The position numbers and the translations under genes are program-made. Below the pieces are notes generated by a model. The model had not been told where the DNA came from. It worked only from the letters and a program-made list of their open reading frames with translations, and made no database searches. A DNA stretch of 64,000 bases, from IMG/VR virus record IMGVR_UViG_3300018080_000121, positions 57,293-121,292 of that record; one strand, written 5' to 3'. Numbering within the stretch: the stretch's first letter is position 1; the number at the start of each line of letters is the position of its first letter. This document shows positions 8,900-18,621 of the stretch, one piece after another. Source of the stretch: a virus.

Positions 8900-11100
8900 T
8901 GAAAAAAGTTACCTTTCTGAAACAAGGAATGGAGAACTTTTGTAACCATATCGAACCAATGGAATTGGAGTTTGGAGAAGGTCAACTGGTTCTGGTTACA
9001 GGTCCAAATGGAGCAGGAAAGACTTCTCTATTCCAAGCACTTCCATATACGTTATATGGTCAGTGTGAGAAAGGAAGAGGGGATGATGTTCTTAATGACA
9101 AAACTGAAAAGAATTGTCATACATGGACCGAGTTCGATATTGATGGTCAAGGGTATCGAGTAGATAGATATGTTAAGTATACAAGGCTCGGAAATACTGT
9201 AACATTAACAAGGAAAGGAGAAAAACGCCCATACAAGAAAGGTCATAAAGAAGTAGTACCAGAAGTTGAAAGACTTCTAGTTCCATATAAACTCTTTATG
9301 AATACTTTACTATTTTCTCAAAAAGTGAAAACATTCTTTACCGACTTAACTGATTCTCAGCAAAAAGAAATCTTTCGAAAGATCCTCACTCTTGATGATT
9401 ATGTATTATACCATCAGGGCGCCGGAGTTGAAGAAAGAGATATTGAGAATAGAATCATTGAGTTGATAGGAATGACGAGTGTTAATGAACAGTTGTTAGT
9501 TGATGCAGAGCAACAACTTAAACAGACTAACCAAGCAATGATGGATTTCTATCGACAAAAAGGAGAGGAGATTGAAACTCTTACTCGACAAATCGAAGCT
9601 AGAAAGACAATTGTTGCCAATGGATCTGCTCATTGGGAAAGTTTTGTCAAGCAAAACTTGGATGACAAACTTGCTAATGTTAGCAGTCGCATTGGGTTTG
9701 CAAGTCAGAAGTTTAACAATGTTGCGAAAGAGTTGGATGCAATAGTTGAGAAAATTGAATCTCAAGCTGGATGGAAAGAAGCTGAACTTGAGGGCGCGGC
9801 AGCTACAGCTAGAACAAAAGCTGAACAAGAGTTAAGTGAGCAACGTCACAAGATAAATGCAGAGTGGCAACCAAAAGATGAAGAATTTGAGAAGGAGAGA
9901 GAACTACTTATACACAAGAAACATTCAGCGGAGAAGCAACAGGCATCAACTCATACAGAAATGCTATCAACTAAGAAGCTAATTGGAGAATTAGAGGAAA
10001 GTTTAGAAATGGAAGCTCCTGTATGTCCAACGTGTCTTCAGGATATTACAGATGAATCAAAAAAGAAAATCCAAGAGCAAGTGGATTTTACATTTGATCG
10101 GATGGAGAAATTACGAGGGTTCTATGAGCAACTTACTGAAGAAATTTACGAATGGGACTCAAAACTTTCAGATTTAGCTTCTAAAAGAAATGAGTGGAAG
10201 GAGCAAAAAAATAAGAAAATAGAAAAAGCGGTAGATGAGAACACAAAAACTCTAACATCTATTAACGCTAGACTCCAGAATGCAATGGTGAAATTGGAGA
10301 TCGTCGTAAAAGAACAAAAAGAGGCAGCAATCGCTGAAAGCGCTAAAGAGAAAGCAAAATATTCTCTGCAGGTTGACGAACTTCAAATGGAAAAAGATGG
10401 AGTTGTGAAATTGATTGAAGCTAGAGAAGAAGCTCTCAGAACTTTAAATGAGAGTAAGTCGCAATTGTCTTTAGCGGAACAGGCTCTTAAGTCGAAAGAG
10501 GAAGAAGAGTTTGACAAGTCTCTTCTTAAATCCTTAGAAGAAAAAATTAAGGAATGTAAGAAGAATATTGTTGACTATAAAAAGAATCTTGAAGAGTTGA
10601 GAGAGCAAAAGGTTATGGCAGAGTTCTGGAGAAAAGGGTTCTCACCCTCCGGGATTCAAAGTATGTTAATTGATGACGCAATACCATTCATGAATGAGAA
10701 GATTACTCATTATATGGATAAGCTGTCTAATGGTCGATACCAGGTCAAATTTGATACACTGAAACCCACAAAAGATGGAAAGGTCTTTAGAGATAAGATT
10801 TATGTTGAACTCTTTGACACCTTTACTCACTCTGATGCACGGGTAAAATTCTCAGGTGGTCAAGAGAGATTAGTAGATATTGGAACAATCTTAACACTTT
10901 GCGATCTACAAAGTATGATACAAGATGTTGAATTCAATATCCTACTGTTTGACGAAATCTTCGATGCTCTAGATGACAATAACATTGCTCAAGTTGCGAA
11001 TCTTATTAAAAGGGTCTCAATGAATAAGTGGATTGGTGTAATTTCACATCGACATATTGACCAGATAGAAGCAGACGAGGTATTGGAATTCAGGGGGTGA
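8896..11100 (+). CDS. SbcC/Rad50-like ATPase subunit (T4 gp46-like)
   Basis: An SMC-family ATPase that works with the Mre11-like nuclease at 7097. It shows a Walker A GPNGAGKTSLF (about residue 36), long coiled coils broken by a zinc-hook CPTC (about residue 377), the ABC signature SGGQERLVDIG, and a Walker B ILLFDEIFDALDD near the C-terminus. At 734 aa it is longer than T4 gp46 (560) and shorter than E. coli SbcC (about 1050), as expected for an intermediate coiled coil. It starts inside the stop of the previous gene (ATGA). Confidence 0.94.
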   Translation: MMKKVTFLKQGMENFCNHIEPMELEFGEGQLVLVTGPNGAGKTSLFQALPYTLYGQCEKGRGDDVLNDKTEKNCHTWTEFDIDGQGYRVDRYVKYTRLGNTVTLTRKGEKRPYKKGHKEVVPEVERLLVPYKLFMNTLLFSQKVKTFFTDLTDSQQKEIFRKILTLDDYVLYHQGAGVEERDIENRIIELIGMTSVNEQLLVDAEQQLKQTNQAMMDFYRQKGEEIETLTRQIEARKTIVANGSAHWESFVKQNLDDKLANVSSRIGFASQKFNNVAKELDAIVEKIESQAGWKEAELEGAAATARTKAEQELSEQRHKINAEWQPKDEEFEKERELLIHKKHSAEKQQASTHTEMLSTKKLIGELEESLEMEAPVCPTCLQDITDESKKKIQEQVDFTFDRMEKLRGFYEQLTEEIYEWDSKLSDLASKRNEWKEQKNKKIEKAVDENTKTLTSINARLQNAMVKLEIVVKEQKEAAIAESAKEKAKYSLQVDELQMEKDGVVKLIEAREEALRTLNESKSQLSLAEQALKSKEEEEFDKSLLKSLEEKIKECKKNIVDYKKNLEELREQKVMAEFWRKGFSPSGIQSMLIDDAIPFMNEKITHYMDKLSNGRYQVKFDTLKPTKDGKVFRDKIYVELFDTFTHSDARVKFSGGQERLVDIGTILTLCDLQSMIQDVEFNILLFDEIFDALDDNNIAQVANLIKRVSMNKWIGVISHRHIDQIEADEVLEFRG

Positions 11101-11107
11101 TTATGTT

Positions 11108-11263
11108 ATGTGGTTTATTAAATCTCCACCCGGACTAGAAGCTGCTGCAGGAATTTTGAACGGGGTTATAGCAACGTTTTATCTACTTGTTATAATCGTT
11201 GGATTTTACTTTATCGGGTTAACATTTTGGGAGGTTCTATGCGTCGTAAGTGCGATTTCGTGA
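11108..11263 (+). CDS. small membrane protein, 51 aa
   Basis: A short frame starting MWFIKSPPGLEAAAG and continuing into one long hydrophobic segment (FYLLVIIVGFYFIGLTF), so a single-pass membrane protein. It overlaps the next gene by 25 bases. Upstream signals are weak (only GGGGG near the preceding stop), so translation is likely coupled to the Rad50-like gene. Function unknown. Confidence 0.45.
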   Translation: MWFIKSPPGLEAAAGILNGVIATFYLLVIIVGFYFIGLTFWEVLCVVSAIS

Positions 11264-11835
11264 CAAATAGTAGCTCCGTGAGTTTCGTCTTGAAAGGTAA
11301 GGCTTGTGGTAGGGTTCCGACCATAGCTGATGATCTTCCAAAACTTCTTAGAGAAAGATTTCCTAGAAGTGACCATTATCCAGAAGAGGGCGCTGTAGTA
11401 TATGCTAGCTCCTATGCGATAGTGAAGGATGGTGTTCCATCTGAAGATGATGAGGATGCTCCACAGGGTAGTTATGAAATGACCCTTATAAATACCCATG
11501 ATTGGGATGAAGAACATGACGATGTAGTTGGTGTCACGGCGATTACCATTAATGTAGTAAGCCCTCTTATCTATGTTCGAAATCATCCGGTTATTATGGA
11601 TAGGGTGTTGTTTCTTCTAAATCAAATTCTTCCAAAAGATTCTCATGGCGAATTGTACTTCGCTCAAATGCCTACAGAAATGGAAGGTGGGGGATTAGAT
11701 GGTGGTGATCCAATGGGACCGTATGAATGGTCATTTGATATCTTGAGGTGTGAAACTAAATCTGGAAAGATAAAAATTAAAGATGGAAACCCACGGGGTT
11801 ATGTGAAATGGGTGAAATGTAAGGAGGAGCAATGA
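11239..11835 (+). CDS. DFVTNSSS-motif protein 3 (198 aa)
   Basis: Begins MRRKCDFVTNSSSVSFVL; TTGGGAGG precedes the ATG and the conserved N-terminus fixes the start. It is the largest family member in the window. The rest contains acidic stretches (DDEDAPQGSYEM, HDWDEEHDD) and a glycine-rich segment, with no recognised domain. It lies just upstream of two hypothetical genes and a radical SAM gene. Confidence 0.75.
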   Translation: MRRKCDFVTNSSSVSFVLKGKACGRVPTIADDLPKLLRERFPRSDHYPEEGAVVYASSYAIVKDGVPSEDDEDAPQGSYEMTLINTHDWDEEHDDVVGVTAITINVVSPLIYVRNHPVIMDRVLFLLNQILPKDSHGELYFAQMPTEMEGGGLDGGDPMGPYEWSFDILRCETKSGKIKIKDGNPRGYVKWVKCKEEQ

Positions 11836-12188
11836 TTAAAAAGAAAACTACCGAAATGACAAGAGTTGCTCCTGATTGGGAAGTGTCAATCAAAAGAGCT
11901 GAGAATGGATTCATTGTTACCAGTTATGAAGAGATGCATGGTTGTGATGATGATAACCAAATCTACAAGAAGGCTCAATATGTAATTGAAGATGGAGCAT
12001 TCTTTGAAGAAATCGAATCGCTTTCTGCAGAGTACCAGAGTCTGATAGATGACCATGATGTAGCAATGTATTTTCTATTACATCATATTGCTGAGCACTT
12101 TGGATGTCACTACAGTAAGCATAAGAAAATTAACTTGTATGTCGACTTCGTAGTGAAGGAGGACGATGATGGGATGGAGAGAAAGTAG
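11832..12188 (+). CDS. hypothetical protein, 118 aa
   Basis: Starts with ATG overlapping the previous stop, after AAGGAGGAG. The product is acidic (pairs of Asp and Glu at both ends) and looks soluble. A stretch with HHIAEHFGCHYSKH contains several histidines but matches no known metal site. No function is assigned. Confidence 0.65.
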   Translation: MIKKKTTEMTRVAPDWEVSIKRAENGFIVTSYEEMHGCDDDNQIYKKAQYVIEDGAFFEEIESLSAEYQSLIDDHDVAMYFLLHHIAEHFGCHYSKHKKINLYVDFVVKEDDDGMERK

Positions 12189-12438
12189 ATATGGCTTTCA
12201 CATATCTGAATACAATGGAGTTTGGAAGTGGACAGTAAGGGACCAACATGGCGTAGAACTTGCGATGAGTCCACGACATGGGTTTGCATCTGCTGATGCT
12301 GCAGTCGAAGCAGTGAAAGAACTCATAAATTTTATCATTGACAATGGGTTCAATATCCCTGTAACCGTGTACAAAGAAGGATTGGAGAATGATAGACAAA
12401 ATACAAATAGTGAGTTGGCTACTGACGCGGCGGTGTAA
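12166..12438 (+). CDS. hypothetical protein, 90 aa
   Basis: A small protein overlapping both neighbours, with AAGGAGG upstream of paired ATG codons at 12166 and 12169. The N-terminal half, with GFHISEYNGVWKWTVRD and a later AVEAVKELINF helix, resembles a small DUF-type domain of one sheet and one helix, but it is not recognised. Its final 17 residues are shared in another frame with the radical SAM gene. Confidence 0.6.
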   Translation: MMGWRESRYGFHISEYNGVWKWTVRDQHGVELAMSPRHGFASADAAVEAVKELINFIIDNGFNIPVTVYKEGLENDRQNTNSELATDAAV

Positions 12439-13423
12439 CCTCAAATGTTCCTATTGTGCGATTACCAGGAACTATAAAGGAAAACCAGATCAGTATCCTG
12501 ATATGAAGCACTACTTGGAAAATGAGATGGACACCAAAACAGTGATTGAAATTCTCAGGAGAATAAAGGCTCATAACCCAGATGCATTCCATATTCTTTA
12601 TGGGGGCGAGCCGCTCTTGAGAAAAGATCTTCCGGAGATTGTGAACTTCTGTAACTCAGAAGATATCCATTACACAATCATAACCAATAACTCTGACGAG
12701 GTCCAACCATTACTGGAAAAACTCTTGGTTGAGACCGACTACGTAACTGGTTTGACATCTTCTGTAGATCCTCTAGTTGAATCTGAGGACCCTGAATCCG
12801 ACCGTTATAAGAAATGTGTCGCAGGGTTTAATCGGTTGGGAGAATACAGAGATGTCATTAAAGATGTCGTTGCTGAAATAACCGTTGATAATAACAACGT
12901 TGGACATCTTTATAATCTTGTTGCTATGCTCACAAAGATGGGAGTTAATAGCGATATAACTTTCATTGATATTGCGAAGAGTCCGTACTATGACTTTTCA
13001 AATGTTACAGATGAAGGACTGTTGGTTCCCCAATCGGATGAGTTGAGTCTACAATTTGATAAGATTATAGATGATAAACTCGACGTACATATGGCGGATA
13101 AACTACTCCCAGAAATCTTTAAAATCTTACCGTCGGATATGGATTGTGGTATTGAAAACAATATCCATAACATGACCATTGACGCAGATGGATCAGTAAG
13201 ATTATGTTTGAGAATTCGAGGAGTACAAACTCCAAAATTTAAAGCAATTGATCAGTTTTCACCCGATGGAAAACTTATGGCTGCATCTCTTAGAAAGTTC
13301 ATAAAGCATGATAAAGACATATACTGTAGGGGTTGTAATTGGACCTGTATGTTGATGTCACGGATGCTTTCAAGGAGAAAAGATACAGTCCAGAATCTAG
13401 TCCATCGGGATAGGAGGAAATGA
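12389..13423 (+). CDS. radical SAM enzyme, SPASM/twitch-like C-terminus (344 aa)
   Basis: The radical S-adenosylmethionine motif is C-x3-C-x2-C in RRCNLKCSYC near residue 15-22, followed by GGEPLLRKDL, the usual GGE SAM-contact motif. The C-terminal third holds further cysteines (CGIENN, CLRIRG, CRGCNWTC) in a pattern like SPASM or twitch auxiliary cluster domains, which are typical of enzymes that modify peptides or proteins. It is too long and differently spaced for QueE. The substrate is unknown. A DFVTNSSS gene lies three genes upstream, as another group does near the second radical SAM gene. Confidence 0.85.
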   Translation: MIDKIQIVSWLLTRRCNLKCSYCAITRNYKGKPDQYPDMKHYLENEMDTKTVIEILRRIKAHNPDAFHILYGGEPLLRKDLPEIVNFCNSEDIHYTIITNNSDEVQPLLEKLLVETDYVTGLTSSVDPLVESEDPESDRYKKCVAGFNRLGEYRDVIKDVVAEITVDNNNVGHLYNLVAMLTKMGVNSDITFIDIAKSPYYDFSNVTDEGLLVPQSDELSLQFDKIIDDKLDVHMADKLLPEIFKILPSDMDCGIENNIHNMTIDADGSVRLCLRIRGVQTPKFKAIDQFSPDGKLMAASLRKFIKHDKDIYCRGCNWTCMLMSRMLSRRKDTVQNLVHRDRRK

Positions 13424-13728
13424 TGGCAGACAGAATAACCACTGCTCTCACTTTTCTAGATAGGATTAGAGAAGAGGGAGAAGTTACAATTAAGTTCCGA
13501 AAGAAGGATGGAGCCGAAAGGATTATGAGATGTACTTTGGATATGGAGAAAGTTCCAGTCGCACAAAGACCACAGTCGGTAAATCTCGCAAAGATCTTAC
13601 GGCTATTGAACACCCATAAGATCCTACATGTTTATGATATGGATGTGGGTGATTGGAGAAGTGTCCCATTCGATAGAACTGAATGGTTAGAGACGACAGA
13701 CCAAAGGAGGTACAAAATTGGCGGATAA
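13423..13728 (+). CDS. hypothetical protein, 101 aa
   Basis: Starts at the second of two adjacent ATGs because TAGGAGG is better spaced from it. The protein looks like a small beta-rich domain: EGEVTIKFRKKDGAERIM followed by a helix and a strand ending DMDVGDWRSVPF. This resembles the small SH3-like DUF2693-type domain seen in phages, though that is only an impression. It overlaps the next gene by 11 bases. Confidence 0.65.
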   Translation: MADRITTALTFLDRIREEGEVTIKFRKKDGAERIMRCTLDMEKVPVAQRPQSVNLAKILRLLNTHKILHVYDMDVGDWRSVPFDRTEWLETTDQRRYKIGG

Positions 13729-13924
13729 AGTAGATGACCTGTCAATAGAAGTATTTACCAATGTTGACATTGTTCCATATCTAAAATACCATGCAGAGAA
13801 CAACCCAAATGTTTTAGATGTGGGTGCATTTGCGATAGCAGTTTTTAAAAATATGAAAGACTTCATAAAGGAGAATTACGGGGAGGTGATAGAGGATGGG
13901 AGTGTACCTGGACGAGATTCTTGA
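13718..13924 (+). CDS. hypothetical protein, 68 aa (TTG start)
   Basis: Probably starts at TTG 13718, nine bases after AAAGGAGG; no ATG lies nearby in frame. The product is small and acidic with predicted helices (KYHAENNPNVLDVGAFAIA). No function is assigned. It overlaps the next gene by 29 bases. Confidence 0.5.
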   Translation: MADKVDDLSIEVFTNVDIVPYLKYHAENNPNVLDVGAFAIAVFKNMKDFIKENYGEVIEDGSVPGRDS

Positions 13925-14261
13925 ATCAGTGAAGAAGAATCCAGTGGCGGAACAACTGAGGATTATATGTGACAAGATTTTTGCTGAAGAGATCCATCAT
14001 CCGAAGTTATATAGAGGTCCACAAGGACCAAATATATTTCTATCTCTTCCAGCTGTTAAAGAAGAGACTGGAATGTGTGATACTCATTACGTTTGTCTAG
14101 AACGAGAAGCAATGAATAGGTTCATTGTTAGTCATTGGATCAAGGGAAAGAAATCAGAATCGCCTTTAAAAAGAGTCAAAGTATGGCCTGTTAGAGCAGA
14201 CACGTCAAAAAAGATTCTAAAGGAGTTTGGGGCGAAACTGTTATTTGTGAAAGGAGAATAG
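13896..14261 (+). CDS. hypothetical protein, 121 aa
   Basis: The ATG follows GGGGAGGTGATAGAGG. The sequence is a compact soluble protein with a basic segment WIKGKKSESPLKRVKVW. No family is recognised. It is the gene immediately before the ubiquitin-like cassette and may be in its operon, but nothing in the protein links it to that system. Confidence 0.6.
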   Translation: MGVYLDEILESVKKNPVAEQLRIICDKIFAEEIHHPKLYRGPQGPNIFLSLPAVKEETGMCDTHYVCLEREAMNRFIVSHWIKGKKSESPLKRVKVWPVRADTSKKILKEFGAKLLFVKGE

Positions 14262-14266
14262 AGATT

Positions 14267-16756
14267 ATGGAAGAGATTGTTATGAATCCATACTTTGCCA
14301 GCTTGGTAATCTCTGATGAATCAAGCGACACTTCAGACAAAACTAAAAAAACATTCACTCCATTTAAACGGCTTAAATTGATAGATACGCCGGACTTTTT
14401 TCGTGGAATGAATGGTACCCACATGGAGAGGGAAATTCTTCCGAGGAATTGCAGAATTGTACATGACCTTCCCAATACCAGTGAGAAAATAGTTGTTATT
14501 GAGGAAGAGCCGGGTGTCCGGAATCTGAGATTTGCTGTTGGATTCCAGGGGACTTTAGACTCGCTAAAAAATGCTGGTTATGATGATATGTACCAGTATC
14601 TCAGCGAAAATGTAAAGAGTAGAAATGGAGAATATACCTTGCAGGTGTCAATGCCATTTGTAGTAGTGGTTATGTTTATTCAAAACTACATTGCCACTTC
14701 AGTGCAAGTATTCTTTCGAATGCGACCCCTTACAAGTTATTCTGATTCTCTGTACTATGCAAACCTCCTCAACATTCCAGACAGTCAGTATATATGTCTT
14801 GGTAATCGACCCCCAAGTTATCGTGAACCAGATAATCTCTATGATGCTTGTACTATTGAGCTTGAAAGATTCTGGAACACAGCATATAACATGGATTACT
14901 ACCACAACTACAAGATGTATGAGCGGGATGTTCCGGAAGTCTGTAATCCGCTTGTGTGGCATTATAATACTGTGATTGATCCCATGTTTATCTACACAGT
15001 TCCGTGGATCATCTATCCTAAAACGATAGGTGAAACAATAGATGATATGGCGGGTGGTAGAACACAAGGAATCCCATCATACGACAAACTAAGGGAGATA
15101 TTCTATCGACCAATCAAAGCACAAACAAGACACAAAACCCACTATAAAAATACAGCTCAAGAGTTAGCTATTAAAAATAGTTACCTTTGTGTTGGGGATA
15201 ACATTACAATAGGAAAGAAAGAATACATTGTTGCATCTTTTGTCGGTACTCCTGGTCATAGACCTACGAGGGTAATCCTACAGGGTGCTGATGGGAAAAC
15301 GACAGAAGTATCCATTACACAAAAATTCAAAAATGAAATCCAGAAGCAGAGATCTGCATCGAAAGAAGTCAAGTCGGTTCAGATTGGTGATCAGAAGATC
15401 AGTACCAATGACTTGATTGTGATCAAGTCAAGATATGCTGGAAAGATTTTTAAGAAGGTACATGTAATTCGAGTCGCCAGAGATGGTAAAATAGAAGCAA
15501 GACTTGGTAGTGATTACTATCTTCTTGAGAATTTGGAATTCGATGTTGTGGATATGTCTAACGTTGAAGTTAACGGGATTAAGGTTGACGCAAATAAGAC
15601 CTATGTTATCCTGAAAGCGGATTATGGTCAAGGTCCTACGTTCCAAAAGTATGACGTAAAGCTTGACAGTTTTGATTCCAATGGGGCTAACATGAGAGCC
15701 TTGTTTAAGAATGTTATGACCGGAAGTAGGATTGCAATTGATCTAAATCCAACAGGTACGCCAGTATATAAGTTGTCGGATAGTAAAGACACTTATATAA
15801 CACCTCCTGTATTTAGATATGCCGACTCTCTTGTAACCAACTGGAAAGACGGTGGTGTTGATGGTTATGGTCTCATTCCTGGTGAAGGAATAGTGGCCTA
15901 CGATGGCGGTGGTTATTATAGAGATTATAAAAGGACTACCGCAAAGAGTAATATCCTGAGCGAGGATAAAACTGAGATTCATATTCCTAGCTTCGATGGA
16001 GATATTTACTTCAAAGTTGGGGATGCTGTAGTTCATGCGGACTGGAACAATCCTGAGAACATGTTGAAAGTCTGCACTATTGCTCTGTTTAAAGAGCAAC
16101 TTGGGTCGTTGTATATTGTCATGACGACTCTTGATGGAAAAGAAGTATTTGAAACCGAGTTCATTGATTTTGAACGAGGACGGATCAGACCTGGTACTGT
16201 CCGACACATTGTAGCAAAATGGGATAAATGGAAAGCTGGTGATAAACTTAGAGCAAAAGTTGGTCGTATTCCAGCATTTCCAAAGAAGGATGTCAACACA
16301 ATCGTTGGGTTCTTACCTGATACAGGTAGAGATATCCCTCAAATTTTGATGTCAAACGGGTGTACCCTCTGGATGGACGAAGAGACGATGAACAACTTTG
16401 AAGTCCTTCGTAGGGGAACAGCTGCTTGTGCAAAGCAGAAAAATGCTCCAATGCAACTGGACAAAATTAAGTGGCAACCGGGCGATCTGGTGGTAAGGGA
16501 TGGTTCGATTGGAATGATTAACCGGCATGAAGGAAGACGGTCCTTGAGAGTGACTGTTACTGAAAGGAGGGCAGGCTTTACGTACAATTATCCAACAAGG
16601 AAAAACTTAGTCAGGTATGGTTTCCTGATACCAAGACGGACGCAACAACATCAATACATGGGAACTGGATTTCCTGTATTTCCTAACTTCCATGGTTGGT
16701 ATACTGTTGCGGAAAGGAGTCCAATGCATGTATCGGAGGACGTGAACAATGTTTAA
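14267..16756 (+). CDS. E2-like (PRTRC-B / Prok-E2_D type) domain protein with long C-terminal extension, 829 aa
   Basis: Candidate ubiquitin-conjugating-type protein. Residues 130-210 read like PRTRC protein B: hydrophobic strands, then LYYANLLNIPDSQYICLGN and a helix with ELERFWNTAYNM. In PRTRC-B the matching segment ends in V-C-T-G-N/S, and its cysteine (here Cys177) is the predicted thiol of the E2-like fold. From about residue 300 on there are repeated SH3/KOW-like blocks (for example VGDNITIGKKEYIVASF, PGDLVVRDGSIGMI) that ordinary PRTRC-B proteins lack. It overlaps the JAB gene by 8 bases and heads the E2-JAB-E1-Ubl order. The fold call rests on motif and synteny, not on a search. Confidence 0.6.
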   Translation: MEEIVMNPYFASLVISDESSDTSDKTKKTFTPFKRLKLIDTPDFFRGMNGTHMEREILPRNCRIVHDLPNTSEKIVVIEEEPGVRNLRFAVGFQGTLDSLKNAGYDDMYQYLSENVKSRNGEYTLQVSMPFVVVVMFIQNYIATSVQVFFRMRPLTSYSDSLYYANLLNIPDSQYICLGNRPPSYREPDNLYDACTIELERFWNTAYNMDYYHNYKMYERDVPEVCNPLVWHYNTVIDPMFIYTVPWIIYPKTIGETIDDMAGGRTQGIPSYDKLREIFYRPIKAQTRHKTHYKNTAQELAIKNSYLCVGDNITIGKKEYIVASFVGTPGHRPTRVILQGADGKTTEVSITQKFKNEIQKQRSASKEVKSVQIGDQKISTNDLIVIKSRYAGKIFKKVHVIRVARDGKIEARLGSDYYLLENLEFDVVDMSNVEVNGIKVDANKTYVILKADYGQGPTFQKYDVKLDSFDSNGANMRALFKNVMTGSRIAIDLNPTGTPVYKLSDSKDTYITPPVFRYADSLVTNWKDGGVDGYGLIPGEGIVAYDGGGYYRDYKRTTAKSNILSEDKTEIHIPSFDGDIYFKVGDAVVHADWNNPENMLKVCTIALFKEQLGSLYIVMTTLDGKEVFETEFIDFERGRIRPGTVRHIVAKWDKWKAGDKLRAKVGRIPAFPKKDVNTIVGFLPDTGRDIPQILMSNGCTLWMDEETMNNFEVLRRGTAACAKQKNAPMQLDKIKWQPGDLVVRDGSIGMINRHEGRRSLRVTVTERRAGFTYNYPTRKNLVRYGFLIPRRTQQHQYMGTGFPVFPNFHGWYTVAERSPMHVSEDVNNV

Positions 16757-17927
16757 TGTATGGATCAACGACGGTACAACTGAAATGCCTACTGACGATA
16801 TTCTATATATCGTAGCGAAAGATGGGATATTCTTAAAGAAGAAATTAGGTTTCTTTGAGAGTATTGCGAAAGTGGACCAAATGTCTATTTTGAAAGATGT
16901 AGATCCTTATGCGACGATGGACATTAAACCAATACCAAGAAAGAAATTTGCTCAAATCATTTCATTCTATCGTGAAGTGGCTAAGCAATTTTCTGGTGAG
17001 GCGATGACCATTTTACATTATAACCCGAAACGAAAAAGGTTTAGAATTGAAATCCCTGACCAGGAAGTTTCGGGTGGTGGTGTTGGATGGGAAAGTTTGG
17101 AAAGCTACAAGGGTTATGTTCGAATCGGTTCAATTCATAGCCACAATCATATGTCCGCTTTCCACTCAGGAACGGATGATAACGACGAATTCAATTGGGA
17201 TGGAATTCATATCACGATTGGAAAAGTCGGGAATCCAAATGTTGACATTTCAGCGTCATTAGTGTTTAACGGAACCAGGTTCATGATTGACCCATGTGAT
17301 TATGTAGAAGACTTGGAAATGGTAGAATCCGAGGCTTCATATGTAGGTCCAAAGACCTATAAATGGGAAGGTAATAAGCTGGTACCAGCAAACGACGCTG
17401 CTAAGAAAACAGTTACATTAGGATATCGAATCAAAAATGAAAGGGCTAAGGAAAGGAAATTCCCTTCTACCTGGTTGAAGAATGTGAGTAAATGGATGCC
17501 GAGAACTCAACCAAATCAGGGAATTTATTCAGGTGGTGTCAATGGTATTGTTGGACCGGCTCGACAACCATGGCAGCATAATCCACATGGAAATCCTTAT
17601 TGGGGAAGGTTCCATCAAGGTCGTCATAATGGTCGACAAGCTCTCTTGAGACGACAATTTAATACAGGAAATAATCATGATCAGGTCGCTGCTCAGGAAG
17701 GAGTCAGTTTTGACACAGCTTATGAACCCGGGGATCCAATGGATTGGGATCCATGTGAAAACTGTCCGTATTGCAACTATAAATCCAACCAGTTGCTTAT
17801 GGATCTTATTAACCAGTTGGATTTGGATGAGGACCAGTTAGCACAGCTTGGGCTTACTGAAGAAGAAGATGACAATCCATTAGCGGGTGAATACGATGGA
17901 GGTGAAGTGTATGTTGGGGGACCGTAG
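16749..17927 (+). CDS. JAB/JAMM metallopeptidase (PRTRC-A-like), 392 aa
   Basis: A predicted zinc isopeptidase that would process the ubiquitin-like protein or remove it from targets. The JAMM signature H-x-H-x7-S-x2-D is exact: HSHNHMSAFHSGTDDND, with His130, His132, Ser140 and Asp143; Glu84 in SGEAMTILHY is the likely catalytic glutamate. The segment closely resembles PRTRC protein A. The C-terminal 150 residues form an Asn/Gly/Arg-rich linker, a Cys cluster DPCENCPYCNYK and an acidic tail, which are not part of the core fold. It overlaps the E2-like gene upstream and the E1 gene downstream, so all three are translated together. Confidence 0.85.
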   Translation: MFNVWINDGTTEMPTDDILYIVAKDGIFLKKKLGFFESIAKVDQMSILKDVDPYATMDIKPIPRKKFAQIISFYREVAKQFSGEAMTILHYNPKRKRFRIEIPDQEVSGGGVGWESLESYKGYVRIGSIHSHNHMSAFHSGTDDNDEFNWDGIHITIGKVGNPNVDISASLVFNGTRFMIDPCDYVEDLEMVESEASYVGPKTYKWEGNKLVPANDAAKKTVTLGYRIKNERAKERKFPSTWLKNVSKWMPRTQPNQGIYSGGVNGIVGPARQPWQHNPHGNPYWGRFHQGRHNGRQALLRRQFNTGNNHDQVAAQEGVSFDTAYEPGDPMDWDPCENCPYCNYKSNQLLMDLINQLDLDEDQLAQLGLTEEEDDNPLAGEYDGGEVYVGGP

Positions 17928-18606
17928 AATCAAAATTGTTGGATTGGGCGGAATCGGTTCTGCATTATGTGATAACCTATGCAGATTTCTAAACCATCAA
18001 CCCACCCGCTGTAGACTTGTACTAATTGATGGTGATGACTACGAGATTAAAAATAAAGCTCGCCAGTCATTTAATCAGTTGGGAAACAAGGCGAGGGTAA
18101 AATGTACAGAAATGAGATTGTCCCATGAGAATATCTCGTTTGACGATGTTGCTGAATATCTAACACCGTCAAATATTGGGGAGTACATTCAAGAAGATGA
18201 CGTTGTGTTTCTGTGTGTAGATAACCATAAAACGAGAAAAGTGGTTTCTGATCATGCAAAGACACTTGAAAACGTTATTGTGATTTCTGGTGGTAATGAA
18301 TACACAGACGGAAATGTGCAAATCTTTATTAGAGAAGGAGGTGAAAATAAAACACCGTCGTTGTCAGATTACCATCCGGAGATCGCCCACCCTGGTGATA
18401 AGTCACCAGATGAAATGAGCTGTGAAGAGTTGGCGAACTCTGAGCCACAATTGTTATTTGCAAATCTTTCTGTGGCTACAATTATGTGTTGGACTTTCTA
18501 CAATATTCTTGAAGGAAAGTTGGCGCAGAACAGCTCAGAAGTATATTTCGACATGTTGAAAATGAATACGCTAGCAAAACAACGAAAACCTAGAGCTCAA
18601 AAGTAA
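17911..18606 (+). CDS. ThiF/E1-like adenylyltransferase (PRTRC-ThiF type), 231 aa
   Basis: Predicted E1 that adenylates the C-terminal glycine of the ubiquitin-like protein. The nucleotide-binding loop is VGLGGIGSAL (residues 10-19), followed by LIDGDDYEIKNKARQSF and GNKA, matching the E1 D-x-D/N-x2-RQ/G-x-K elements. FLCVDNHKTR and, later, EMSCEELANSEPQLLFANL resemble the cysteine-containing segments of PRTRC ThiF proteins; the second cysteine is a candidate thioester site. The ATG at 17911 is preferred because GGAGGTG is correctly spaced, although in-frame starts exist at 17887 and 17896. The gene overlaps the JAB gene and precedes the Ubl gene by 15 bases. Confidence 0.88.
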   Translation: MLGDRRIKIVGLGGIGSALCDNLCRFLNHQPTRCRLVLIDGDDYEIKNKARQSFNQLGNKARVKCTEMRLSHENISFDDVAEYLTPSNIGEYIQEDDVVFLCVDNHKTRKVVSDHAKTLENVIVISGGNEYTDGNVQIFIREGGENKTPSLSDYHPEIAHPGDKSPDEMSCEELANSEPQLLFANLSVATIMCWTFYNILEGKLAQNSSEVYFDMLKMNTLAKQRKPRAQK

Positions 18607-18621
18607 GGAGGATTGAAACAA